In this document: in pieces, positions 1 to 7,160 of the stretch
How positions within the stretch are numbered: the first letter of the stretch is position 1
Layout: each line of letters opens with the position of its first letter
Source: Cyclobacteriaceae bacterium
Lineage (GTDB): Bacteria; Bacteroidota; Bacteroidia; Cytophagales; Cyclobacteriaceae
Reading direction: 5' to 3'
Assembly (NCBI GenBank): GCA_020436085.1
Contig: JAGQYM010000007.1
Span: 1-64,000 of the forward strand
Length of the DNA: 64,000 nt
Translations under genes and position numbers: made by a program
Notes under the pieces: model-generated
The model's database searches: none
What the model was told of the DNA's origin: nothing
The model's input: the letters and a program-made list of their open reading frames with translations, nothing else

Positions 1-2094
1 CTTCAACTCGGCAAAGAATCGCTTTACTGGAAACTGATTAGGTTCTTCAAAACGCCACGCCAATTCGTATTTATTAGACGGAATAAAAACCAATAAATCT
101 TTATTTCTCTGGTCAGACGCACGAATCAACGAAGCCTTTGGACTTAGTTTCCATTGCCTGCTCAAGTTCCAATCTGCCGTCACGTCAACGCCCAAAAACA
201 ATGCATCAGTTTGCGTGTATCGAAAATAAGGGTAGGCACCACGTACTCCCCTTGTAATGCCAGTGGGTTTGAGATAGATGTAATTGAATATGTAGTTAGC
301 ATAACCACTCAACTCAATTGTCAGATTGTTTTTTTGATACCGATAAGTTGAAACTCCCTTGAGAGCACGTTCGATCTTGAAAGAAACATCATTGATATCT
401 AAAACTTCATTCGTTGAATCGTTCAACAACAATCCATACTCAATGGCAGCTGCACTTTGATGAGTACCTACGCTATACAACTCCGCTACATGTGGTGGCC
501 TCCAGGAGCTACTCACGTTGATTGCCAGAGATTGTGTGTTGTTCAATTGCGTAGTTGCTCCTGCTGTGAAACTGACGTTCTGAAAATTTAGTGTTTCACG
601 ATACAAAGCGTTCTTGTAGTCATAACCAACAACCGAATAATATCGATAGTCATACCGTGCTCCAAAATCATAAACCCAATGAGCTCTGACAAGTTTGGTC
701 ACACCAAACAAGCCTCCAGAGAAGTTGTTGTAGTTAGGGATAAATGGGATTCTCTGCGTACCGAAGATGTTGTTGTTATCCTGATACATTCCGTTAATAC
801 CTATACAAAAACTGTTGGCTTGGTCAGGTGTTGATTCCCACTCCGCTTCGATGGTGTGAGTATTCAATTGAAGGTCTATGCTTGGTTTCCCCGACAGATC
901 GCCTTTGCGAATGTCAAACTCCTTGCGGTTGTTATTCTGAAATCCATACTGCAGCCTCCACTCACCTTTCTCTCTTTCGATATGGCCATTCAGCTTTAGT
1001 AAATTATGACTGACTTTCTGCCTGGGCTCGTCAATCTCATAACCAAAATCAGTAGTCCGCTGTGGAGGTTCACTCTCCATGGCAACTATTAAATCATCGA
1101 TATTGCTTATAGCCGTTCCGGCAAGAATCCCAAGCTCAGTTCTGAAGTGACTGAAGAATACTTCAAACCCTTTTGGCCCTTTGTGATAGCCAGCCGCTCC
1201 TGAAAAATTCAACTCCTTAATTCCGGTGTTAGTGAGCGAGTAGTCTGGTGCATGAAAATCACCCGAACGCTTGCCCGTACCTTGCGCACGCCATCCCCAA
1301 CCCTCGTGTCCATTCAGTCCACCCTCAAGCATCGCTGATACGGTTCCCGATCTTCCATTGCTTTGTCCGATCATACTCACAGAACCACCCAGCCCAGGCT
1401 GCTCCGGCAAGTCTGCCGGGTTTACAATCACAACTCCACCAAGTGCATCTGTGCCATACTTGATAGAAGATGCGTCTTTCACCACCACAATGTTTGATGC
1501 GATGAAGGGATCAATTTCCGGAGCATGCTCCGCACCCCATTGTTGCCCTTCTTGTCTGATGCCATGGTTGAGTATCAGCACTCTCTGACTATGCACACCG
1601 TGAATGACTGGCTTAAATATTCCTGGGCCAGCCTGAATTGTGTTGACTCCCGATACTTCTCTTAGGGATTCTCCAAGTGACTTGCCCGCTGTCTCGGCCA
1701 ATTTTTCACCGCTAAGGACCGTGTAGTTTTGAGCGTTCTCCAGATGAGCCAGTTCCTCTTTCACCACCACTTCTCTCAGTGTTTCCACATTTGGTTGCAA
1801 TGTGATTTCCTTCTCCACACGGCCATTGAGTGTTATCTCAAAAACTTGCTCCTGATATCCGAGATATTGAACTGTGACATGATAAAGTCCCGGGCAGATT
1901 TGAGTGAACTCAAATTTACCCTCAACATCAGTAACCGTTCCGTTGCCGGAAGGATCCAGCAATAGCGCAGCACCGATCAAGGCTTCGCCCTGTTCATCTA
2001 AAACCCGACCATTAAATCTGCCATTGCATGCCCGTTGACCAAAAGCCAATTGAGCGGACAGCGTTGTGACAAATAGTATTGCTACTTTATTCAC
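1..2094 (-). CDS. TonB-dependent receptor, zinc/metal type (C-terminus cut by window edge)
   Basis: Outer-membrane receptor that would import a chelated metal using TonB energy. The reading frame is open from a GTG at 2094 to base 1, so roughly the last part of the barrel is missing. In order it shows a signal peptide (MNKVAILFVTTLSAQLAFGQ), a carboxypeptidase-regulatory-like repeat (about residues 25-100), a plug domain and a long beta-barrel with alternating aromatic strands. The plug contains WGAEHAPEIDPF and YGTDALGGVV. The first resembles the SPDHA.TVDP segment of ZnuD-type zinc receptors, which is the main reason for the zinc call. An in-frame TAG at 2104-2106 excludes a longer N-terminus. 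It lies 82 bp downstream of the small Cys/His-rich gene on the same strand and is probably cotranscribed with it. The substrate is inference; haem or another metal is possible. Confidence 0.85.
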   Translation of the reverse strand, partial: MNKVAILFVTTLSAQLAFGQRACNGRFNGRVLDEQGEALIGAALLLDPSGNGTVTDVEGKFEFTQICPGLYHVTVQYLGYQEQVFEITLNGRVEKEITLQPNVETLREVVVKEELAHLENAQNYTVLSGEKLAETAGKSLGESLREVSGVNTIQAGPGIFKPVIHGVHSQRVLILNHGIRQEGQQWGAEHAPEIDPFIASNIVVVKDASSIKYGTDALGGVVIVNPADLPEQPGLGGSVSMIGQSNGRSGTVSAMLEGGLNGHEGWGWRAQGTGKRSGDFHAPDYSLTNTGIKELNFSGAAGYHKGPKGFEVFFSHFRTELGILAGTAISNIDDLIVAMESEPPQRTTDFGYEIDEPRQKVSHNLLKLNGHIEREKGEWRLQYGFQNNNRKEFDIRKGDLSGKPSIDLQLNTHTIEAEWESTPDQANSFCIGINGMYQDNNNIFGTQRIPFIPNYNNFSGGLFGVTKLVRAHWVYDFGARYDYRYYSVVGYDYKNALYRETLNFQNVSFTAGATTQLNNTQSLAINVSSSWRPPHVAELYSVGTHQSAAAIEYGLLLNDSTNEVLDINDVSFKIERALKGVSTYRYQKNNLTIELSGYANYIFNYIYLKPTGITRGVRGAYPYFRYTQTDALFLGVDVTADWNLSRQWKLSPKASLIRASDQRNKDLLVFIPSNKYELAWRFEEPNQFPVKRFFAELK

Positions 2095-2176
2095 ACCAAA
2101 AAACTACACGTAAACGATATCACTACACGAACAGCCTTGGGACGCGTGTGTTGCCGGAACCGGACTTGGGATTTAC

Positions 2177-2587
2177 CTAGACAGTCGGGGGAGCCCTCGC
2201 TGGCAGGAGTTGACCAGCAGAAATTGACACGATATGGTCATCTGCAAAATGAAGCTCTTCTACACTAATAAAAATGCCTGTAGATAAACTCGGAGTGAAA
2301 AGTTGGAACGACTGAATAGTAAGTTGACAGAGTGGACACTTCTTGAGTGATACTATGTGCGACTTGTGCGTACAGCTTTCGTCTTTTTTATTGTGATAGA
2401 CTTTCTGATGACAGGCGTTTGATTCATTCTCTTTTGAATGCAAGGTCACCTCATCTTGCGAATTGTGAAGGAAGGTGTGAATAGACTGAACCTCCACCGT
2501 ACCAAGAAGATACATGAAGGCTAGAGTCATCAATAGCAGCGATCCTGCTAAAGAATAATTACCCTTGGTCTTTTTCACTTTATTCAT
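2177..2587 (-). CDS. Small membrane-anchored Cys/His-rich protein upstream of TonB receptor
   Basis: A 136-residue protein of no firmly recognised family. It has a short basic N-terminus, one hydrophobic segment (about residues 13-32) that could be an uncleaved anchor or signal, then a hydrophilic region unusually rich in His and Cys: NACHQKVYH, SCTHKSH and a CPLC pair. These residues are plausible metal ligands facing the periplasm. The gene directly precedes the TonB receptor on the same strand. A divergent promoter region with a palindrome separates it from the CHY zinc-finger gene. I infer a role as an accessory to metal (zinc) uptake or sensing. The sequence shows only the anchor and the ligand-rich tail. 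Confidence 0.7.
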   Translation of the reverse strand: MNKVKKTKGNYSLAGSLLLMTLAFMYLLGTVEVQSIHTFLHNSQDEVTLHSKENESNACHQKVYHNKKDESCTHKSHIVSLKKCPLCQLTIQSFQLFTPSLSTGIFISVEELHFADDHIVSISAGQLLPARAPPTV

Positions 2588-2593
2588 TCAAAA

Positions 2594-2624
2594 CAAAAAT
2601 AAACACAAACCCAGCTCTTGCAAC
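2594..2624 (-). promoter_or_regulatory. Probable promoter of the zinc-type TonB receptor unit
   Basis: On the minus strand a TATTTTTG -7 box (2601-2594) sits 19 bp from GTTG (2624-2621), close to the Bacteroidota TTTG/TANNTTTG promoter form. The -7 box ends 7 bp before the ATG at 2587. The -33 element lies inside the palindrome at 2618-2634. Confidence 0.5.
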
Positions 2625-2634
2625 ATCATTGCAA
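2618..2634. promoter_or_regulatory. Candidate metalloregulator operator (inverted repeat)
   Basis: The sequence TTGCAA-CATCA-TTGCAA is an inverted repeat (each arm is also self-palindromic). It lies in the divergent region between the Cys/His-rich protein and the CHY zinc-finger gene and overlaps the -33 element of the minus-strand promoter. Position and symmetry fit a repressor such as a Fur/Zur-family protein. No regulator gene is in the window, so its identity is inference. Confidence 0.45.
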
Positions 2635-2730
2635 CAGGATTGGTGCCACCTTTTTACAGAAGGTTGGAAAACATGGCTCGGTGCATCAATTTTGTGATAG
2701 CAGGCCTCTTCGAATTTAATAATACTAGTC

Positions 2731-3051
2731 TTGAAAGTTTTCGGCCGTCCGATAGACAAGCAAACCCGCTGTGCGCATTACCATTCAGCATTGGATGTGA
2801 TTGCAATCAAATTCAAGTGCTGTGATCAGTACTTTCCGTGTTTTTCATGCCACGAGGAAACTGCCGGTCATGCGGCTGTCAGGTGGAAGAAAAGTGATTT
2901 TAATGAGTTCGCGATTTTATGTGGCGTTTGTCAAACGGAGCTGACGATCAATCAATATCTAACCAGCAACAATATTTGCCCAAAGTGTGAAGCGAGATTC
3001 AATCCGAAATGCGCCAATCATTACCCGCTTTACTTTGAAATAGAAAATTAA
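2731..3051 (+). CDS. CHY zinc finger protein
   Basis: A 106-residue protein matching the CHY zinc-finger family (the domain found in eukaryotic Hot13/Pirh2 and in small bacterial proteins). The signature begins RCAHYHSALDVIAIKFKCC and continues with CFSCHEE, CGVCQTEL and CPKCEARFNPKCANHYPLYF, giving the expected set of Cys/His ligands for several zinc ions. The only usable start after the in-frame TAG at 2698-2700 is a TTG at 2731; the first ligand follows 13 residues later, so little of the domain can be missing. It is divergent from the probable zinc TonB receptor unit, which supports a zinc-handling role. The cellular function of bacterial CHY proteins is not established. Confidence 0.85.
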   Translation: MKVFGRPIDKQTRCAHYHSALDVIAIKFKCCDQYFPCFSCHEETAGHAAVRWKKSDFNEFAILCGVCQTELTINQYLTSNNICPKCEARFNPKCANHYPLYFEIEN

Positions 3052-3291
3052 TTACGAGTTCGACTTTCCAACATTCAAAACGGAAAAGATTTTGATTGTG
3101 ATAAGTCGCAATAACAAAATCCAAGGGAGGCCGTGAAAGAGTGTATCAAACCAGTCCATTGGTTGCATACCTACAGCGCCTCCCGCTATCCATCGCAGCT
3201 TACCCCAAATGTGAGGCTCAGGAAAAAATGGCGCGAGACCCAGAGAGAGGCAAAACAGCAATACAAACTTCCAATCGTTTAAAACGTTCAT
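3052..3291 (-). CDS. Small two-helix membrane protein
   Basis: A 79-residue protein with two hydrophobic stretches (about residues 8-22 and 51-70) separated by a Trp/Gly-rich loop containing PEPHIWGKLRWIAGGAVGM and MDWFDTLFHG. Short proteins of this type are conserved in Bacteroidota and are sometimes loosely labelled RND transporter, but nothing here resembles an RND pump. Its start overlaps the stop of the fatty-acid hydroxylase gene (3288-3291), so the two are translationally coupled and may act together in the membrane. Its 3' end abuts the convergent CHY gene with no gap. Confidence 0.6.
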   Translation of the reverse strand: MNVLNDWKFVLLFCLSLGLAPFFPEPHIWGKLRWIAGGAVGMQPMDWFDTLFHGLPWILLLRLITIKIFSVLNVGKSNS

Positions 3292-4163
3292 AGGTTTTTC
3301 TTAATAAATGGATAGGTGATCTGTGTGAAAAATCGCTTTGGAAAATTTTCATCCTTCGGAAATCCGAGTTCAATGTCGCGTCCGCTAGAGGGGAGATAAA
3401 CTGTACCAAACAAATAATCCCAAATGCTCAGGCTCAGTCCATAGTTCACACCATAACTTCCATCCGGAAGGTGCTTGGCATGATGCCAGATGTGCATTGC
3501 GGGATTGTTAAAAAGATATTTCAATGGTCCGTAAGTGATATATAAGTTAGAATGGTTCAGATGTCCGATGGCCACAGCAAAAATGTGAATCAAAAAGAAG
3601 TCATCGATTCCAAACCCAATCATAGCGAGTGGTATGTATTGAATGGATTTATAAATTATTGTTTCCATCCAATGAAAGCGCAAGTGCGCTGCGAATCCCA
3701 TCTCCTTTACGGAATGATGCACTTTGTGAAATTCCCATAGTGCCGGAACCTTGTGTAGCAGGCGATGTACATTCCATTGAATGAAGTCAGCGATAACAAA
3801 CATGGTAAGCAGCTGCGACCATTTAGGCCAGGTGGCGACATTCAGGGCAACAATATTGGTGATGCTAAAAAGAGACAGGAAATCATTAAAAGCCTGCACT
3901 CCGATGTTGGACAATGCATTGTAGCCGACCAGCGAGAAAAGAAAAAAATTGAAGAACATGTAAAATCCATCCAGCCAAAAATCTCTTCTGAAAACAGACT
4001 GGCCTTTCCTCCAGGGTATAGCAATTTCCAGCAACCAAACCGCGAGCGAAAGCCCAATAAGCCAGTAGAAGTAGTTGTGCCAGCTTGGATAGAGGATTTC
4101 ACTCTTCAGGTAATTCCAGTAGCCGGTAAATGATCCAATGAACAGTTCGTAGTAGCGCTGCAC
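3288..4163 (-). CDS. Sterol desaturase / fatty acid hydroxylase family protein
   Basis: A 291-residue integral membrane di-iron oxygenase. It has four or more hydrophobic segments and the histidine clusters of the fatty acid hydroxylase superfamily: HRLLH (about 133-137), HKVHH (146-150), HLNHSN (201 onward) and HIWHH (224-228). Family members hydroxylate or desaturate lipids (sterols, carotenoids, fatty acyl chains) at the cytoplasmic membrane. The actual substrate cannot be read from the sequence. It is upstream of, and overlaps by 4 bp, the small membrane protein gene. An acyl-CoA desaturase lies 650 bp further along the same strand, so this is a lipid-modification neighbourhood. Confidence 0.88.
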   Translation of the reverse strand: MQRYYELFIGSFTGYWNYLKSEILYPSWHNYFYWLIGLSLAVWLLEIAIPWRKGQSVFRRDFWLDGFYMFFNFFLFSLVGYNALSNIGVQAFNDFLSLFSITNIVALNVATWPKWSQLLTMFVIADFIQWNVHRLLHKVPALWEFHKVHHSVKEMGFAAHLRFHWMETIIYKSIQYIPLAMIGFGIDDFFLIHIFAVAIGHLNHSNLYITYGPLKYLFNNPAMHIWHHAKHLPDGSYGVNYGLSLSIWDYLFGTVYLPSSGRDIELGFPKDENFPKRFFTQITYPFIKKNL

Positions 4164-4239
4164 AATGATGAATTTGAAACCACAAAGAAATGAAATGCTA
4201 CTTTAAAGTACAGTGATTTCAGTCACAGACGACCTCAAA

Positions 4240-4803
4240 TTACTTCAGCCCGTCAGTAAAATGTTTGCGGGATTTTTCGGCAGCAAATTTCGCAGCGTTG
4301 AACTCACCGCTCGCTCCCTTGGGAATGGAGAGAGATGTCCACGACTCTCCTTTCAACTGTTTGCCGATGTACATGATCTGACCAACGTGCGAGGCATAGT
4401 GAGCAAGTTGGCGATGAATCACCTCAACTACGGTTTGGCCTTCGTTGCGAATATAAACGATACGAGACAGGTCTTCTGGTTTTAAGGAATTCAGCGCACC
4501 TATCAGACAATCCCATCCCTTCTGCCAGGCTGCAATCATTTGTTCTTTGCCGGAATAGTCTTTTGCAAATTCTGCTTCGCGATCACGCCACGGCTTTTCA
4601 CCATCGGTGGTCAAAAAGTCTCTCCATCTGGAAAGCATGTTTCCTGAGAGATGATGAACGATCAGGGCGATGCTGTTGCTGGCCTCGTTTGGCTTCCACC
4701 TGATCTCCTCGTCATTTAGTTGATCAAAAGTTTTTTCACCTAGCGACTTATAGTATCCAAAGAGCTTGATTGTACTCTCGAGAAAATTACTTTCTACCGA
4801 CAT
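4240..4803 (-). CDS. DinB superfamily protein (DUF1572-like)
   Basis: A 187-residue four-helix-bundle protein of the DinB/YfiT metalloenzyme superfamily. The metal-binding histidines are visible as IVHHLSGN (about residues 49-56) and HRQLAHYASHVGQ (near 130-142). The N-terminal helix carries the typical GYYKSLGEKTFDQLNDEEIRWKP region, matching the DUF1572 subgroup. Members act as thiol-dependent S-transferases or have unknown activity; no substrate can be inferred here. It begins 6 bp after the stop of the desaturase on the same strand, so the two form an operon. Confidence 0.8.
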   Translation of the reverse strand: MSVESNFLESTIKLFGYYKSLGEKTFDQLNDEEIRWKPNEASNSIALIVHHLSGNMLSRWRDFLTTDGEKPWRDREAEFAKDYSGKEQMIAAWQKGWDCLIGALNSLKPEDLSRIVYIRNEGQTVVEVIHRQLAHYASHVGQIMYIGKQLKGESWTSLSIPKGASGEFNAAKFAAEKSRKHFTDGLK

Positions 4804-4809
4804 GGGATG

Positions 4810-5742
4810 CTACGCTGATTTTAAAACCTGGTCATACTCTTTCTTCAACTCTTTGGCATGAGCTTTATTCCTGGAATACTTAACATGTTTGGGAACACCT
4901 TTCAGATCCCAGATCAAGCCAATCCATGAAAACATTTTGAGGATGTACCATGTAATGTCAATCTCCCACCAAAAGAACCCTTGCCTTGAAGCCACCTCAT
5001 AGTAGTGGTGATTGTTGTGCCATCCTTCACCCATTGTAAGCAAAGCAAGCCACACACTGTTGCGTGATTCATCACCAGTTTCATATCGCTGATTTCCAAA
5101 CTTGTGCATGATGGAGTTAATTGAAAATGTACCGTGATAGAGGATCACGGTGCTCAGGAAGAACCCCACAAATAATGAGGAGAAACCGGCTGTTGTAAAC
5201 ATGGCCATGAGACTTCCTCCGTTTACCAACCCGCCAAGCGCGGTTACAATCACTGCAAGAGTGACCGGTGGAACCAGATAGTGTTTATTCAACCACACCA
5301 ACTCCGGATACTTTGCGTAGTCACCAATTACCTTGTAATCTGTTTCTTTAAAATCTGGACCTACAATCCAACCCACATGCGAATACCAGAATCCATAAAT
5401 CTTCATTGAGTGCGGATCGGCTGGCGTGTCGCTATGACGATGATGGTGACGATGATGCGCTGCCCACCAGAGTGCTCCCTTCTGTGCAGAAGTTTGTGCC
5501 ATAAAAGCGATTACAAACTGAAACCATCGCGATGTGCTGTATGATTTGTGGGCAAAATATCTATGATATCCACCAGTGATCCAGAACATTCTGAATATGT
5601 AAAGGAATATGCAAACCATCCAGTCGAACAGGGTAGCTCCTGTCCACAGCGCACCCAACGGGAGCAAATGGATAATCAAAAAAGCTATTTCTTGCTTGAG
5701 AATTGGCTTTCTGCGGACTTCCGGTGTCAGTGTTGTTTCCAT
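4810..5742 (-). CDS. Acyl-CoA (delta-9 type) fatty acid desaturase
   Basis: A 310-residue membrane di-iron desaturase that would introduce a cis double bond into acyl chains using O2 and an electron donor, adjusting membrane fluidity. All three histidine boxes of the SCD/OLE1 class are present: HRYFAH (60-65), HHRHHHRH (96-103) and GEGWHNNHH (238-246). Hydrophobic segments surround residues 22-48, 73-90 and 160-205. Length is typical for bacterial acyl-CoA desaturases. The start ATG at 5742 is followed by a short polar leader. It heads an operon with the DinB-like gene. Confidence 0.92.
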   Translation of the reverse strand: METTLTPEVRRKPILKQEIAFLIIHLLPLGALWTGATLFDWMVCIFLYIFRMFWITGGYHRYFAHKSYSTSRWFQFVIAFMAQTSAQKGALWWAAHHRHHHRHSDTPADPHSMKIYGFWYSHVGWIVGPDFKETDYKVIGDYAKYPELVWLNKHYLVPPVTLAVIVTALGGLVNGGSLMAMFTTAGFSSLFVGFFLSTVILYHGTFSINSIMHKFGNQRYETGDESRNSVWLALLTMGEGWHNNHHYYEVASRQGFFWWEIDITWYILKMFSWIGLIWDLKGVPKHVKYSRNKAHAKELKKEYDQVLKSA

Positions 5743-5827
5743 TTAGAGTAATAACAAAATTGTCCGGTAATAATTCGAAAAGCAAAGTTAGGCCCTTTTG
5801 TAACTGTAATGCAATGTCACTTGGTAC

Positions 5828-5835
5828 TATCTTTG
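5828..5835 (+). promoter_or_regulatory. Possible -7 box for the PepSY-like gene
   Basis: TATCTTTG matches the Bacteroidota TANNTTTG -7 element 28 bp upstream of the ATG at 5864. The nearest TTTG upstream (5797-5800) is 27 bp away, too far for the usual 19-21 spacing, so only half the promoter is convincing. Confidence 0.35.
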
Positions 5836-5863
5836 TTTGGGTAGCAAATAAAAAATAAACACA

Positions 5864-6403
5864 ATGAAAAAATATCTTATTGTTATTCTGGCGTTCATCA
5901 GCGCTGCAGCGTTTGCTCAGCCGGGTGGGCGTGCAAAAGGACCGCGCTCTATGAACTTTGAGAAAGTGGAGGAAGGGCAACTGCCAGAGGCGGTGAAAAG
6001 TACTTTTGCAAGTACTTTCCCGGGAGCTACTGCTGTGCGTTGGGAAAAGCATTCGGCTCAAGGCAAGCGCACATTTGTAAAGTATGTAAGTGTGTTCACA
6101 ATGGATGGTGTGCGATCACGTGCACGATACAAAGAAGATGGCACCTCACTTTCGTCTTCGAAATACTACGGTCCTGCCAAGCTGCCAGAAAACATCAAGT
6201 CAGCTGCGCAGGCCAAGTACCCTGAATTCACCGTAATGGGTGGCGAAGAAATTACCACACGAAATGGTAAAACCTTTTATCGTGTTAGATCAAGAAAAGG
6301 CGCTTCGAAACTCATCCAATATTTCGATGAGAATGGAAACGAGCTTTCAAAGGACAAGGCTCCTGAGGACGTAGTGGACGGAGAAGACGAAGAAGGAAAT
6401 TAA
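5864..6403 (+). CDS. Exported PepSY-like (beta-lactamase-inhibitor-like) protein
   Basis: A 179-residue exported protein. It has a signal peptide (MKKYLIVILAFISAAAFAQ) and two copies of a short alpha-beta unit: LPEAVKSTFASTFPGATAVRWEK (about 45-67) and LPENIKSAAQAKYPEFTVMGGEE (about 107-129). Each is followed by strands reading out of a K/R-rich turn. This is the PepSY-like fold called putative beta-lactamase-inhibitor-like, common as small periplasmic proteins in Bacteroidota. The C-terminus is acidic. No enzymatic residues are evident; a binding or inhibitory role is inferred from the fold only. It stands alone and ends 15 bp before a strong hairpin. Confidence 0.75.
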   Translation: MKKYLIVILAFISAAAFAQPGGRAKGPRSMNFEKVEEGQLPEAVKSTFASTFPGATAVRWEKHSAQGKRTFVKYVSVFTMDGVRSRARYKEDGTSLSSSKYYGPAKLPENIKSAAQAKYPEFTVMGGEEITTRNGKTFYRVRSRKGASKLIQYFDENGNELSKDKAPEDVVDGEDEEGN

Positions 6404-6415
6404 TTCCGAATTTCT

Positions 6416-7099
6416 TTACACAGGCACCGTGCTGCCGTCACGGTGCCTGTGTATTTCCTTTAGAAACCAGACTCCAATCCAAAGTCGGGTAAGCGGCTGA
6501 AAAATTATCGAAAAGTATTCGATGAAAATCGATAGCCAACTGAATCCCAAAAACTCATTTGCGAAAGCAAATAAATTGACCACACCCCACACGATAAATA
6601 TTTTGCCTGCCCAGCCTTGACTCCAGAAAGCGACTCCATAAAAAATACAACCAAGGCTAAATGCCAGAATAAAAATTCGGAATAAGTACGTTCCAACGAG
6701 CGGCCATACATTCTCCAGTACAAATCGTATGTCCTGTTGTGTTGATTGATCCGTGGAGATTTGATATTGCTCTCTCAATCCATTTACGATGACGTTGGCA
6801 AGTGTCATTCTGCCAATCTCAGCGAAACCAAATACCAGGAAACACAGTAACCCTAGCATAAGCCAACCTCTGTTGCTGCCGATAAGTGCCAGCCCGAGCA
6901 TTGAAACAATCACGAGTACACAATGCAAGATGATAATGTCATTGCGAAGAATATATCTCCAATTGTGTGCAAGCAGAATTTGAGAATCGAAATCTGGCGC
7001 TGAAAAATTGATCAGGTGGGCAACAAGCGTGGTCAAAGCTGTCACTATGAGTGACCATGCGGCAAATCTTAAAAAAATGGAATGAGACTTCAGAAGCAT
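6416..7099 (-). CDS. Multi-pass membrane protein, unrecognised
   Basis: A 227-residue protein with about six hydrophobic helices (near 12-30, 48-70, 77-95, 133-155, 162-180 and 190-212). The layout resembles the DUF4386-type integral membrane proteins, with an extended loop after helix 3 holding NGLREQYQISTDQSTQQDIRF. No catalytic or binding motif is visible, so no function is proposed. The last codons (HRDGSTVPV and the stop) are encoded by the arms of the hairpin at 6418-6452, an unusual coincidence of coding sequence and terminator. Confidence 0.65.
   Translation of the reverse strand: MLLKSHSIFLRFAAWSLIVTALTTLVAHLINFSAPDFDSQILLAHNWRYILRNDIIILHCVLVIVSMLGLALIGSNRGWLMLGLLCFLVFGFAEIGRMTLANVIVNGLREQYQISTDQSTQQDIRFVLENVWPLVGTYLFRIFILAFSLGCIFYGVAFWSQGWAGKIFIVWGVVNLFAFANEFLGFSWLSIFIEYFSIIFQPLTRLWIGVWFLKEIHRHRDGSTVPV
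6418..6452. terminator. Perfect 14-bp hairpin shared by two convergent genes
   Basis: Arms ACACAGGCACCGTG (6418-6431) and CACGGTGCCTGTGT (6439-6452) with a 7-nt loop, followed on the plus strand by ATTTCCTTT. It lies just after the PepSY-like gene and also encodes the last codons of the convergent membrane protein. It probably terminates the plus transcript; the U-tract is weak. Confidence 0.6.
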
Positions 7100-7160
7100 T
7101 TTTTGCTTCCAAGATCAGCTCAAAAATTTACCAGGCTATTTTGATTTACAAATCAGCAGC

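Noticed and set aside
828-1965. Several plus-strand ORFs (60-105 codons)
   Set aside because: They lie antisense to the long TonB receptor frame, have no family motif, and their composition mirrors the opposite strand.
3765-4133. 122-codon plus-strand ORF opposite the fatty acid hydroxylase
   Set aside because: No recognisable domain; the minus-strand frame carries all the conserved His motifs.
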